The position numbers and the translations under genes were made by a program. Below, in pieces: positions 35,209 to 43,739 of a DNA stretch of 64,000 bases; the stretch's first letter is position 1; every line of letters starts with the position of its first letter. Source of the DNA: Pseudomonas sp. GOM7 (GTDB taxonomy: Bacteria > Pseudomonadota > Gammaproteobacteria > Pseudomonadales > Pseudomonadaceae); NCBI RefSeq assembly GCF_026723825.1, contig NZ_CP113519.1:124001-188000 (forward strand), in the 5' to 3' direction. The notes beneath the pieces are model-generated. The model was not told the DNA's origin, made no database searches, and saw only the letters and a program-made list of their open reading frames with translations.

Positions 35209-37488
35209 ATGAATGACCTGGCCAATAACCGCATGAGCGCTTCCGATACTCATCGAATCGATTTCGATACCCCAGTCCTGCTGCGCAAGCGCCGTATTCG
35301 TGCGCTGAAAGATCGCGCCGCGCGCTGGTACGTTTCCATCGGTGGTCTGGCCGTGTTGGCCTGTATCACCCTGATCTTCTTCTATCTGGCCTATGTGGTC
35401 GCGCCGATGTTCGCCGGCGCCGAGCTGGAGGCGCGCAAGGCGCAGCAGCCGGCCTGGCTGGCCGAGCAGGGCGAGCCGCTGATGCTTGGCCTCGAGGAGC
35501 AGAACAAGGTGGCCATGCGCCTGTCGCGCAGCGGTCTGGTGCAGTTCTTTACCCTCAAGGATTCCGCGCCACTCAAGACAGAGCAGATCGCGCTGCCCGA
35601 GGGTGTCAGCATCGTTTCCCATGCCGAGGACCAGCCCGGTAGCCATCGTGCTGTGCTGGGCCTGTCCAACGGTCAGGCCCTGGTGTTCCAGACGGCCTAC
35701 AAGGTGACCTACCCGAACAACGTCAAGACCATCAGCCCGCAGATCGTCTATCCCTTCGGTGACACGCCGATCACCCTGGATCCGCAGGGCCGTGCACTCG
35801 AGCACGTGGCGATGAGCGAGAACGACCGCAGCCTGATGCTCAGCGGCTCCAGCGGCGCCGAGCTGCATGTGCTGAATATCAGCCGCGAAGAGAACATGAT
35901 GACCGGCGAGGTCAGCCTCGACGAAACCCGTATCGAGCTGCCGCAGATCGCCGAGCCGGTCAAGGCCATGGTCATCGATCCGCGCCAGCACTGGCTGTTC
36001 GTGATCCATGGAAAGGCCACTGCCGATGTCTTCGATCTGCGCAGCAAGGCCCTCAATGGCCGCTATACCCTGCTGCAGGACGACGCCGAGGTCACCACAG
36101 TGCAGTCTCTGCTTGGTGGCATCTCGCTGATGATCGGCGACAGCCAGGGTGGCATCGCCCAGTGGTTCATGGTGCGTGACCACGATGGCAAGTCCGAGCT
36201 GACCCGCATCCGTGACTTCAAGCTGGGCCAATCGGCGATCACTCAGATCATCCCCGAGGAGCGCCGCAAGGGCTTCCTGGCACTGGACGCCACCGGCGAC
36301 CTGGGCATCTTCCACAGCACCGCACACCGCACCCTGCTCGTCGAGAAAATCGCCGACGGTAGCGCCATTGGCGCCCTGTCGCCGCGTGCCAACCGCCTGC
36401 TGGTGGAGTCCGATGGCAAGTTGCAGCGCTTCTACATCGACAACCCGCACCCGGAAATTTCCTGGAGCGCGCTGTGGGGCAAGGTCTGGTACGAGAGCTA
36501 TGACGAACCCAAGCAAGTCTGGCAGTCCACTTCTGCCAACACCGACTTCGAGCCCAAGCTGAGCCTGGCGCCGCTGACCTTCGGGACCCTCAAGGCCGCC
36601 TTCTACGCCATGCTGCTGGCCGCCCCGCTGGCTATCTGTGCGGCCATCTACACCGCCTACTTCATGGCTCCGGCGATGCGCCGCAAGGTCAAGCCGGTGA
36701 TCGAACTGATGGAAGCGCTGCCGACGGTGATCCTCGGTTTCTTCGCCGGTCTGTTCCTGGCGCCCTATGTCGAGGGGCATCTGCCCGGCATCTTCAGCCT
36801 GTTGCTGCTGACGCCGATCGGCGTGCTGCTGGCCGCCTACGCCTGGAGTCGCCTGCCGGAGCGCGTGCGTCTGCTGATCCCGGATGGCTGGGAAGCGGCG
36901 CTGCTGATCCCGGTGATCCTGCTGGTCGGCACCGTTTCGCTGAGCATGAGCGGCCATCTGGAGAACTGGTTCTTCGGTGGCGACATGCGCATGTGGATCA
37001 GCAACGATCTGGGCATCACCTTCGACCAGCGCAACGCCCTGGTGGTCGGTCTGGCCATGGGCTTCGCGGTGATCCCGAACATCTACTCGATCGCCGAAGA
37101 CGCCGTGTTCAGCGTGCCCAAGAGCCTGACCCAGGGCTCCCTGGCCCTCGGTGCCACGCCCTGGCAGACCATGACCCGCGTGGTGATCCTCACCGCCAGT
37201 CCGGGCATCTTCTCGGCACTGATGATCGGCCTGGGCCGTGCCGTCGGTGAAACCATGATCGTACTGATGGCCACCGGCAACACGCCGATCATGGACATGA
37301 ACATCTTCCAGGGCCTGCGCACCCTCGCCGCCAACGTTGCGGTGGAGATGCCGGAATCCGAAGTGGGCAGCACCCACTATCGCGTGCTGTTCCTCTCGGC
37401 GCTGGTGCTGTTGTCCTTCACCTTCGTGATGAACACCTTGGCAGAGTTGATACGTAACCGCCTGCGCAAGAAATACGCGTCGCTCTGA
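35209..37488 (+). CDS. pstC: Phosphate ABC transporter permease PstC (long form)
   Basis: Inner-membrane permease of the Pst importer. At 759 aa it is more than twice the E. coli length. One helix (about 45-65) is followed by a large extracytoplasmic beta-rich domain (about 70-445) with propeller-like repeats (SNGQALVFQT, IGDSQGGIAQWF, GDLGIFHS). The six-helix permease core (about 460-755) contains the EAA loop (SLTQGSLALGATPWQTMTRVV). The long form is usual in Pseudomonas; the role of the extra domain is not established. pstA follows after 16 bp. Confidence 0.92.
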   Translation: MNDLANNRMSASDTHRIDFDTPVLLRKRRIRALKDRAARWYVSIGGLAVLACITLIFFYLAYVVAPMFAGAELEARKAQQPAWLAEQGEPLMLGLEEQNKVAMRLSRSGLVQFFTLKDSAPLKTEQIALPEGVSIVSHAEDQPGSHRAVLGLSNGQALVFQTAYKVTYPNNVKTISPQIVYPFGDTPITLDPQGRALEHVAMSENDRSLMLSGSSGAELHVLNISREENMMTGEVSLDETRIELPQIAEPVKAMVIDPRQHWLFVIHGKATADVFDLRSKALNGRYTLLQDDAEVTTVQSLLGGISLMIGDSQGGIAQWFMVRDHDGKSELTRIRDFKLGQSAITQIIPEERRKGFLALDATGDLGIFHSTAHRTLLVEKIADGSAIGALSPRANRLLVESDGKLQRFYIDNPHPEISWSALWGKVWYESYDEPKQVWQSTSANTDFEPKLSLAPLTFGTLKAAFYAMLLAAPLAICAAIYTAYFMAPAMRRKVKPVIELMEALPTVILGFFAGLFLAPYVEGHLPGIFSLLLLTPIGVLLAAYAWSRLPERVRLLIPDGWEAALLIPVILLVGTVSLSMSGHLENWFFGGDMRMWISNDLGITFDQRNALVVGLAMGFAVIPNIYSIAEDAVFSVPKSLTQGSLALGATPWQTMTRVVILTASPGIFSALMIGLGRAVGETMIVLMATGNTPIMDMNIFQGLRTLAANVAVEMPESEVGSTHYRVLFLSALVLLSFTFVMNTLAELIRNRLRKKYASL

Positions 37489-37504
37489 GAACTGGGGAAG
37501 ACAG

Positions 37505-39187
37505 ATGTCCTTGAAAAGAAAAGAGCAAAACTTCGGCACCTGGTTCAAGGGTGGCTCACCCTGGGTGTGGATGACGGCAAGCGGCGTGTCCATCGCCGTG
37601 ATCGTGACCCTCGGCCTGCTTGCCGTGATCGCCATGCGCGGCCTGGCCCACTTCTGGCCGGCCGACGTGATCCAGGCCACCTACCAGATTCCTGGCGAGG
37701 CGCCGCGCGTGGTAGCCGGTGAACTGGTGCAGGAAGAGCAGGTGCCGCGTGCACGCCTGGCCGCTGCCGGCCTGCCGGTGGATGTCGAGGGTGGCGAGTT
37801 CCTCACCCGTGAGCTGTTCAAGGTGGGTAACCGCGACGTGTTCGGTGCCGACTTCAGCTGGACCGTGGCCGAGTGGATGAGTGGCCAGCACACCCCGGAC
37901 GCGTTGATGGTGATGGAGCGCCGCGAGTGGGGCAACTTCTACGGCTACCTGGTGAACGTCAAGCAGAGCGGTCAGGTGGTCGCCGAGGGTGACGCTGCCT
38001 GGCACGACCTGCAGCAGCGCATTGACCGCGTCGACGAATTGCAGGCCGAGCTGGGCCGCTTGCAGAAGCGCGACATCGGCAGCATCAACCACGGCCTCGA
38101 GCAACTGCGCCTGCAAAGTCGCAGGCTGGAGCTGGATGGCAAGCTGGATGCCGCTGCCCAGGCCGATCTCGCTGCCCAGCGCGCCGAGCTCGATGCCCGC
38201 TACAAGACGCTCGAAGCCAAGCTGATCGACCTCAACCAGCAATTGGCGCGTGACAGCGTGACGGTGAAGACCGCCGATGGTCGTGAGCAGGAAATCGCCC
38301 TGAGCAAGGTGGTACGGGCCTACCAGCCCAACGCCATGAGCACCGGCAGCAAGCTCGCCTTCTATTTCGCCAAGATGTGGGAATTCGTCAGCGACGAACC
38401 GCGTGAGGCCAACACCGAAGGTGGTATCTTCCCGGCCATCTTCGGCACCGTGATGATGACCCTGATCATGGCCGTGATCGTCACCCCGTTCGGCGTGCTG
38501 GCTGCCATCTACCTGCGCGAGTACGCCAAGCAGGGCACCCTGACCCGCATCATCCGTATCGCGGTGAACAACCTGGCGGGCGTGCCGGCGATCGTCTATG
38601 GCGTGTTCGGCCTGGGCTTCTTCGTCTACGTGCTGGGTGGCTCGATCGACCGCCTGTTCTTCCCCGAGGCCGCACCGGCGCCGACCTTCGGCACCCCCGG
38701 CCTGCTCTGGGCCTCGCTGACCCTGGCGATTCTCGCCGTGCCGGTGGTGATCGTCGCCACCGAGGAAGGCCTGGCGCGCATTCCGCGTGCCCTGCGTGAA
38801 GGTTCGCTGGCGCTCGGTGCGACCAAGGCCGAGACGCTGTGGAAGGTGGTGCTGCCGATGGCCAGCCCGGCGATGATGACCGGCATGATCCTCGCCGTAG
38901 CCCGCGCCGCAGGCGAAGTGGCACCGCTGATGCTGGTGGGGGTGGTCAAGCTGGCGCCGAGCCTGCCGGTGGATGGCAACTACCCTTATCTGCACCTGGA
39001 TCAGAAGATCATGCACCTGGGCTTCCACATCTACGACGTCGGCTTCCAGAGCCCCAACGTCGAGGCTGCCCGCCCGCTGGTCTACGCCACCGCTTTGTTG
39101 CTGGTACTGGTGATCGTACTGCTCAACATGAGTGCGATCTTCATTCGGAACCACCTGCGCGAGAAGTACAAGGCGCTGGATCATTAA
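37505..39187 (+). CDS. pstA: Phosphate ABC transporter permease PstA (long form)
   Basis: Second permease half. At 560 aa it has an N-terminal helix (about 22-45), a roughly 220-aa extracytoplasmic insert rich in coiled coil (RVDELQAELGRLQKRD and RLELDGKLDAAAQADLAAQ segments), then the permease core (about 300-555). The core carries the EAA-type loop (ALREGSLALGATKAETLWKVVLP). E. coli PstA is about 300 aa and lacks the insert. The insert in PstA and the propeller-like domain in PstC may face each other. Confidence 0.92.
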   Translation: MSLKRKEQNFGTWFKGGSPWVWMTASGVSIAVIVTLGLLAVIAMRGLAHFWPADVIQATYQIPGEAPRVVAGELVQEEQVPRARLAAAGLPVDVEGGEFLTRELFKVGNRDVFGADFSWTVAEWMSGQHTPDALMVMERREWGNFYGYLVNVKQSGQVVAEGDAAWHDLQQRIDRVDELQAELGRLQKRDIGSINHGLEQLRLQSRRLELDGKLDAAAQADLAAQRAELDARYKTLEAKLIDLNQQLARDSVTVKTADGREQEIALSKVVRAYQPNAMSTGSKLAFYFAKMWEFVSDEPREANTEGGIFPAIFGTVMMTLIMAVIVTPFGVLAAIYLREYAKQGTLTRIIRIAVNNLAGVPAIVYGVFGLGFFVYVLGGSIDRLFFPEAAPAPTFGTPGLLWASLTLAILAVPVVIVATEEGLARIPRALREGSLALGATKAETLWKVVLPMASPAMMTGMILAVARAAGEVAPLMLVGVVKLAPSLPVDGNYPYLHLDQKIMHLGFHIYDVGFQSPNVEAARPLVYATALLLVLVIVLLNMSAIFIRNHLREKYKALDH

Positions 39188-39199
39188 CCGCAGCTGCAA

Positions 39200-39280
39200 G
39201 CCTCACGCCGCAAGCTTCATGTGGAAGCGAGCGGCTGCTGACTTGCCGCTTGTAGCTTGCAGCTTGTAGCTGTGAACGGA
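39200..39280. repeat. AGCTTG-rich imperfect palindrome, copy 1
   Basis: Interleaved GCAAGC / GCTTGC and CTTGTAGCTTGCAGCTTGTAG units form imperfect hairpins in the pstA-pstB gap. A sister sequence occupies 40125-40215 on the far side of pstB. Confidence 0.55.
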
Positions 39281-39288
39281 GTGAACTC

Positions 39289-40122
39289 ATGCAACACGAA
39301 GTACACACCCACGGTATCGACATGGCCGCCCTCGGCCGCGAGAAGCAGAGCCTGAGCCTGGCCGACGAGACCGTCGCCCTGGAAGTGCCGGGCCTCAACC
39401 TGTTCTACGGCGACAAACAGGCGCTGTTCGATGTGTCGATGAACATCCCCAAGCAGCGCGTGACCGCCTTCATCGGCCCGTCCGGTTGCGGCAAATCCAC
39501 ACTGCTGCGCACCTTCAACCGCATGAATGACCTGGTTGACGGTTGCCGTGTAGAGGGCGAGATTCTGCTCGACGGGCAGAACATCTACCAGAAGGGCGTG
39601 GACGTCGCCGAGCTGCGTCGCCGCGTCGGCATGGTGTTCCAGAAGCCCAACCCCTTTCCCAAGAGCATCTACGAGAACGTGGTCTACGGCCTGCGCATCC
39701 AGGGCGTGAACCAGAAGCGCGTGCTCGACGAGACCGTGGAATGGGCACTGAAGAGTGCCGCCCTGTGGGATGAAGTGAAGGATCGCCTGCATGACTCGGC
39801 ACTGGGCCTGTCCGGTGGTCAGCAACAGCGTCTGGTGATCGCCCGTACCGTGGCCGTGCAGCCGGAAGTGCTGTTGCTCGACGAACCCTGCTCGGCGCTG
39901 GACCCGATCTCCACCCTCAAGGTCGAGGAGTTGATCTACGAGCTCAAGAGCAAGTACACCATCGTCATCGTCACCCACAACATGCAGCAGGCGGCGCGCG
40001 TCTCCGACTACACCGCGTTCATGTACATGGGCAAGCTGATCGAATTTGGCGACACCGACACCTTGTTCACCAACCCGGCCAAGAAACAGACCGAAGACTA
40101 CATCACCGGTCGCTATGGTTGA
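39289..40122 (+). CDS. pstB: Phosphate ABC transporter ATPase PstB
   Basis: Cytoplasmic ATPase that powers PstSCA. The 277-aa protein has Walker [10 protein letters not shown] (63-71), Q-loop [12 protein letters not shown], signature LSGGQQQRL, Walker [13 protein letters not shown] and switch His in VTHNMQQ. The roughly 30-residue N-terminal leader before the ABC core is typical of pseudomonads. It is flanked on both sides by AGCTTG-rich repeats that separate it from pstA and phoU. Confidence 0.96.
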   Translation: MQHEVHTHGIDMAALGREKQSLSLADETVALEVPGLNLFYGDKQALFDVSMNIPKQRVTAFIGPSGCGKSTLLRTFNRMNDLVDGCRVEGEILLDGQNIYQKGVDVAELRRRVGMVFQKPNPFPKSIYENVVYGLRIQGVNQKRVLDETVEWALKSAALWDEVKDRLHDSALGLSGGQQQRLVIARTVAVQPEVLLLDEPCSALDPISTLKVEELIYELKSKYTIVIVTHNMQQAARVSDYTAFMYMGKLIEFGDTDTLFTNPAKKQTEDYITGRYG

Positions 40123-40124
40123 GT

Positions 40125-40215
40125 GCAGCTACAAGCCGCACGTTTCAAGCGGCAAGCAAGCGCGAACCTGACGACGATTAACTTGCAGCTTGAAGCATGG
40201 AGCTTGAAGCTCGCG
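40125..40215. repeat. AGCTTG-rich imperfect palindrome, copy 2
   Basis: GCAGCTACAAGCCGCA... and CTTGCAGCTTGAAGCATGGAG form imperfect pairs like those at 39200-39280, inverted with respect to them. They fill the pstB-phoU gap and could modulate mRNA processing between the two genes. Confidence 0.55.
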
Positions 40216-40226
40216 GAGCGACGAAG

Positions 40227-40955
40227 ATGATCAACAAAGAAAACCTGAACCAGCATATTTCCCAGCAGTTCAACGCCGAGCTGGAAGAAGTGCGCAGTCA
40301 CCTGTTGGCCATGGGTGGCCTGGTGGAGAAGCAGGTCAACGACGCCGTCACCTCGCTGATCGACGCCGATTCCGGCCTGGCTCAGCAGGTGCGCGAGATC
40401 GACGATCAGATCAACCAGATGGAGCGCAACATCGACGAGGAGTGCGTGCGCATTCTCGCCCGTCGTCAGCCGGCGGCCTCCGACCTGCGCCTGATCATCA
40501 GCATCTCCAAGTCGGTGATCGACCTCGAGCGCATCGGCGACGAGTCCACCAAGATTGCCAAGCGTGCCATTCAGCTCAGCGAGGAAGGTGAAGCGCCGAA
40601 GGGCTACGTGGAAATTCGTCACATCGGTGATCAGGTGCGCAGGATGGTGCGTGATGCCCTGGACGCCTTCGCCCGCTTCGATGCCGAACTGGCTCTGGCC
40701 GTGGCGCAACACGACAAGACCGTCGACCGCGAGTACAAGACCGCGCTGCGTGAACTGGTCACCTACATGATGGAAGACCCGCGCTCGATCTCCCGCGTGA
40801 TCAGCGTGATCTGGGTGCTGCGTTCGCTGGAGCGCATCGGCGACCATGCGCGCAATATCGCTGAACTGGTGATCTACCTGGTGCATGGCACCGACGTTCG
40901 CCATATGGGCCTGACCCGTATGCGCGAAGAGGTAGAAGGCAAGTCGGATAACTGA
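40227..40955 (+). CDS. phoU: Phosphate signalling regulator PhoU
   Basis: Cytoplasmic negative regulator linking Pst transport state to the PhoR/PhoB system. The 242-aa protein consists of two three-helix PhoU repeats, each with the metal-binding E/DxxxD-type motif (DLERIGDESTKIAKRA and SLERIGDHARNIAELV). The start at 40227 (MINKEN) is favoured over the upstream ATG at 40197 in the repeat DNA. It closes the operon; phoBR are not in the window. Confidence 0.96.
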   Translation: MINKENLNQHISQQFNAELEEVRSHLLAMGGLVEKQVNDAVTSLIDADSGLAQQVREIDDQINQMERNIDEECVRILARRQPAASDLRLIISISKSVIDLERIGDESTKIAKRAIQLSEEGEAPKGYVEIRHIGDQVRRMVRDALDAFARFDAELALAVAQHDKTVDREYKTALRELVTYMMEDPRSISRVISVIWVLRSLERIGDHARNIAELVIYLVHGTDVRHMGLTRMREEVEGKSDN

Positions 40956-40992
40956 CTCCTGAGCGGTTGAGCCTCGCTCGGGGCTCCCAGAG

Positions 40993-41023
40993 AAACCGGT
41001 GCCAGGGATGGGTATCGGTTTTT
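40993..41023 (+). terminator. Terminator of pstCAB-phoU
   Basis: AAACCGGTGCC pairs with GGGTATCGGTTT (G-U pairs allowed), followed by further T residues. Confidence 0.75.
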
Positions 41024-41191
41024 GGGTTCTTGGCTGTGCTTGAGTCCGGTTAGTCTTTCGCTCCCCTGCAAGCCGCACCAGAGCACCTGCTGCCGCAGCC
41101 CATCGGTAATTTGCACGATATCCGTGGTTTTCCATTGGCCTTAGGCGACTGGCCATGACTATGCTTAACGCCATTGAAACAGGAGTGGCCG

Positions 41192-42097
41192 ATGAGCAAA
41201 GTCAGTGTGCTGGTGGTGGATGACGCGACCTTCATCCGTGATCTGGTCAAGAAGGGGTTGCGCGATAATTTTCCCGGCGTGCAGATCGAAGAAGCCGTGA
41301 ATGGGCGCAAGGCCCAGCAGTTATTGAGTCGGCAGAGCATCGACCTGGTGCTCTGCGACTGGGAAATGCCGGAAATGTCCGGCCTCGAACTGCTGACCTG
41401 GTGCCGCGAGCAGGACAACCTCAAGACCACGCCCTTCATCATGGTGACCAGCCGCGGCGACAAGGAGAACGTGGTGCAGGCCATTCAGGCCGGGGTGTCG
41501 GACTTCATCGGCAAGCCCTTTTCCAACGAGCAGTTGGTCACCAAGGTGAAGAAGGCCATGAGCCGCGCCGGCAAGCTGCAGGCGCTGCTTTCCGGTGCGG
41601 CGCCCAAGCTGCTCGGCAGCGGTGCGCTGGCCAACGATTCGCTGGCGGCCCTGACCGGGGGCAAGGCCGAGGTGGTCAAGCCGACGGCAAAACCCGCCGC
41701 CGATGCCGCCGCCGTTTTCGCCAAACCGGCAGCGCCGACGGCCAAGGCGGCGGCTCCCACGGGACGGGGCCAGGGCCAGCTACGTCTGCCTGGCGGCACC
41801 ATGGCCTGCGTGATCAAGGCGCTGAGCCTCAAGGAGGCGCTGCTACTGGTCAAGCGCACAGAATTGTTACCCCAGGTGCTGGAGAGCGCCGTGCTCGATC
41901 TGGAGCAGGGCGAAGCGGCGGAAACCGCGCGGCTCAATGGTTACCTGCATGCCGTGGCGGCGTTCGAGCCCAAACCGGACAGCGAGTGGCTGCAACTGAC
42001 CTTCCGTTTCGTCGACCGTGACCCGCAGAAGCTCGACTACCTGTCGCGCCTGATTGCCCGAGGCACCGCGCAGAAGCATTTCAGCCCTGGCGCGTAG
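41192..42097 (+). CDS. Response regulator with C-terminal PilZ-like domain
   Basis: The 301-aa protein has a receiver (about 1-122; Asp56 in VLCDWEMPEMSG, Lys in IGKPFS), an Ala/Pro-rich linker (about 160-190) and a C-terminal alpha/beta domain (about 195-295). The ending (LQLTFRFVDRDPQKLDYLSRLI) recalls PilZ domains, but the RxxxR and DxSxxG c-di-GMP motifs are not visible. Binding would therefore be atypical. AGGAG (41181-41185) sets the start. It follows phoU but has its own transcription unit after the phoU terminator. Confidence 0.8.
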   Translation: MSKVSVLVVDDATFIRDLVKKGLRDNFPGVQIEEAVNGRKAQQLLSRQSIDLVLCDWEMPEMSGLELLTWCREQDNLKTTPFIMVTSRGDKENVVQAIQAGVSDFIGKPFSNEQLVTKVKKAMSRAGKLQALLSGAAPKLLGSGALANDSLAALTGGKAEVVKPTAKPAADAAAVFAKPAAPTAKAAAPTGRGQGQLRLPGGTMACVIKALSLKEALLLVKRTELLPQVLESAVLDLEQGEAAETARLNGYLHAVAAFEPKPDSEWLQLTFRFVDRDPQKLDYLSRLIARGTAQKHFSPGA

Positions 42098-42244
42098 CCG
42101 GATGCAATCCAGGGCTCTTGCGCAGCAGGTCGACCAGCGGCGGTGAGCCGGTTCACAGCCTGACGGTCGGTACCTCGCATGTACCAGGCAGCGCTGCTAG
42201 TCTTCATGGCCCGGATAGCGAAAAGCCATAAATTCCGAGTTGTC

Positions 42245-43141
42245 ATGCTAGGGCGTCTTATTCTTCTCTGCAGCCTGCTGGCCCTGAGCGGCCAGGCCAC
42301 TGCGCTGACCATCTACAAGTACGTCGACCAGAACGGCGTGGTGACCTATAGCGACCAGGCCGCGCCTGGCGCCCAGGTGTTCGTGTTCAACGACCGCATG
42401 GTCGAGCGCCTGGACACCCAGGTGAAGCTGGAAACCCGCAAGCACGAGGCCGGCGAAACCCTGCTGGTGCGCAACGACCTGTTCGCGCCGGTGGAGGTCG
42501 AACTGAAGCTGGAACAGGTGCAGAACACCATCGGTGCCCCGGAAAAACCCATCCGCTGGGTGCTGCCGCCGCGCAGCCAAATCCGTCTCGCCACGCTGAC
42601 CGCCGAAGACCCCGGCAAACCCCTGCACTACAAGCCGAAATTGCGGTACGCGCTGGGCGACCCGCGCCTGCAACCGAGTATCCATCGTTACCCGCTACCC
42701 TGGCGCGGTGGCCCCTTCCGCCAGACTCAGGGCGCCAATGGCACCTACAGCCACTTCACCGCCAAGGGCCGCTATGCGGTGGACATCGCCATGCCCGAAG
42801 GCACGCCCATCGTCGCCGCCCGCGCCGGTGTGGTGGTCAAGACCGAGAACCAGCAGAGCGGGCGCGGCAACAACCCGGCCGGCAACTTCGTGCGCATCCT
42901 GCATGACGACGGCACCATGGGCGTCTACCTGCACCTGATGAAGGGCTCGGTGACAGTGCGTGAAGGCCAGCGTGTGGAGACCGGCAGCCTGCTGGCGCGC
43001 TCCGGCAATACCGGCAACAGTACCGGCCCGCATCTGCATTTCGTGGTACAGCGCAACGTCGGCCTGGCCGTCGAATCCATTCCCTTCAGTTTCAGCCAGC
43101 CGGTCAACAGCCTGCCCAACTTCGCTGTGGGTGGCGAATAG
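42245..43141 (+). CDS. M23-family peptidase with DUF4124 domain
   Basis: Predicted periplasmic zinc peptidase acting on peptidoglycan cross-links or as a LytM-type activator. The 298-aa product has a signal peptide (about 1-20), an N-terminal DUF4124 segment (ALTIYKYVDQNGVVTYSDQA) and a C-terminal M23 domain (about 160-280). The M23 domain has Zn ligands in YSHFTAKGRYAVDIAMP and GPHLHFVV, so it should be catalytically active. The start at 42245 begins the signal peptide; ATGs at 42179 and 42206 are alternatives without better ribosome sites. Confidence 0.88.
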   Translation: MLGRLILLCSLLALSGQATALTIYKYVDQNGVVTYSDQAAPGAQVFVFNDRMVERLDTQVKLETRKHEAGETLLVRNDLFAPVEVELKLEQVQNTIGAPEKPIRWVLPPRSQIRLATLTAEDPGKPLHYKPKLRYALGDPRLQPSIHRYPLPWRGGPFRQTQGANGTYSHFTAKGRYAVDIAMPEGTPIVAARAGVVVKTENQQSGRGNNPAGNFVRILHDDGTMGVYLHLMKGSVTVREGQRVETGSLLARSGNTGNSTGPHLHFVVQRNVGLAVESIPFSFSQPVNSLPNFAVGGE

Positions 43142-43180
43142 CACAGGACACGCCCGGCATCGTCCCGAATGCATCCGGGC

Positions 43181-43372
43181 TAGCAGGCCGTTGAAAAACG
43201 TCGGCGAGGCAGGCAAGACAATACCGATGGCGGCCCCGCAAAAATGGCCGAAAAAAGCACTGGGCCCGCACTCGGGTTTACGTGCTGTAAATGAGCATTT
43301 TGACTGGGCTCGCACGCGAGGCCATTTTTAACGCGGTATTGCCAACGTAGGTAGTTTTTCAACAGACTGCTA
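43181..43372 (+). repeat. MITE-like element C
   Basis: The ends TAGCAGGCCGTTGAAAAAC and GTTTTTCAACAGACTGCTA are near-perfect inverted repeats of about 19 bp. The interior has TTTACGTGCTGTAAATGAGC, GGGCTCGCACGCGAGGCC and TTTTTAACGCGGTATTGCC, shared in order with elements A and B. Confidence 0.75.
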
Positions 43373-43398
43373 CGGGCCGGCCCAAGGCCCGCAGCAAT

Positions 43399-43428
43399 AA
43401 AAACGGCGACCCGAAGGTCGCCGTTTTG
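43399..43428. terminator. Terminator, both strands
   Basis: AAAACGGCGACC (43400-43411) pairs with GGTCGCCGTTTT (43416-43427). It ends the leftward rubredoxin transcript and can act on the rightward M23 gene. Confidence 0.88.
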
Positions 43429-43445
43429 CTTGACGCTGTAATCGT

Positions 43446-43613
43446 TCAGCCGATCTCGATCATCTCGAAATCCATCTTGCCAACGCCGCAGTCGGGGCAG
43501 AGCCAGTCTTCCGGCACGTCTTCCCAGCGGGTGCCGGGTGCGATGCCGTCATCCGGCCAACCCTGGCTCTCGTCGTAAATCAGCCCACAGACCACGCACT
43601 GCCACTTCTTCAT
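43446..43613 (-). CDS. rubA: Rubredoxin
   Basis: The 55-aa electron carrier binds one iron through Cys6, Cys9, Cys39 and Cys42 (CVVCG and CPDCG). It has the usual aromatic core (W4, Y13, W37). In pseudomonads rubredoxins pass electrons to alkane hydroxylases or act in oxidative-stress and respiratory electron transfer. No alkane hydroxylase or rubredoxin reductase is adjacent. The start at 43613 gives standard length; a longer frame exists upstream. Confidence 0.95.
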   Translation of the reverse strand: MKKWQCVVCGLIYDESQGWPDDGIAPGTRWEDVPEDWLCPDCGVGKMDFEMIEIG

Positions 43614-43674
43614 ATCGACCCTCGGGTGAATCTCACGGTGCCGGCAAGCTACCGCAATTGCGCGCATGCGCCAA

Positions 43675-43704
43675 GCCGGCCGGCGACAATCGTCGCCAGC
43701 CGGC
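43675..43704. terminator. GC-rich hairpin between glcA and rubA
   Basis: GCCGGC-c-GGCGAC-aatc-GTCGCC-a-GCCGGC is a very stable stem-loop downstream of glcA. It lacks a T-run, so its terminator role is likely but unproven. Confidence 0.55.
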
Positions 43705-43739
43705 GGCCAACCAAAGTCGGGTCATGCGGCGCACTAGCC

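Larger units (their letters stand above)
43142..43445. other. 304-bp gene-free region
   Basis: It contains a short CCGAATGCATCCGGG repeat fragment (43165-43179), MITE-like element C (43181-43372) and a bidirectional-looking terminator (43399-43428). No gene is seen. Confidence 0.75.

Noticed and set aside
35167..37680. 837-codon minus-strand frame opposite pstC
   Set aside because: Despite its length it is an antisense frame over a conserved permease gene and begins inside pstA.
43180..43362. 60-codon frame inside MITE-like element C
   Set aside because: Entirely within the palindromic element; too short for a transposase and without motifs.
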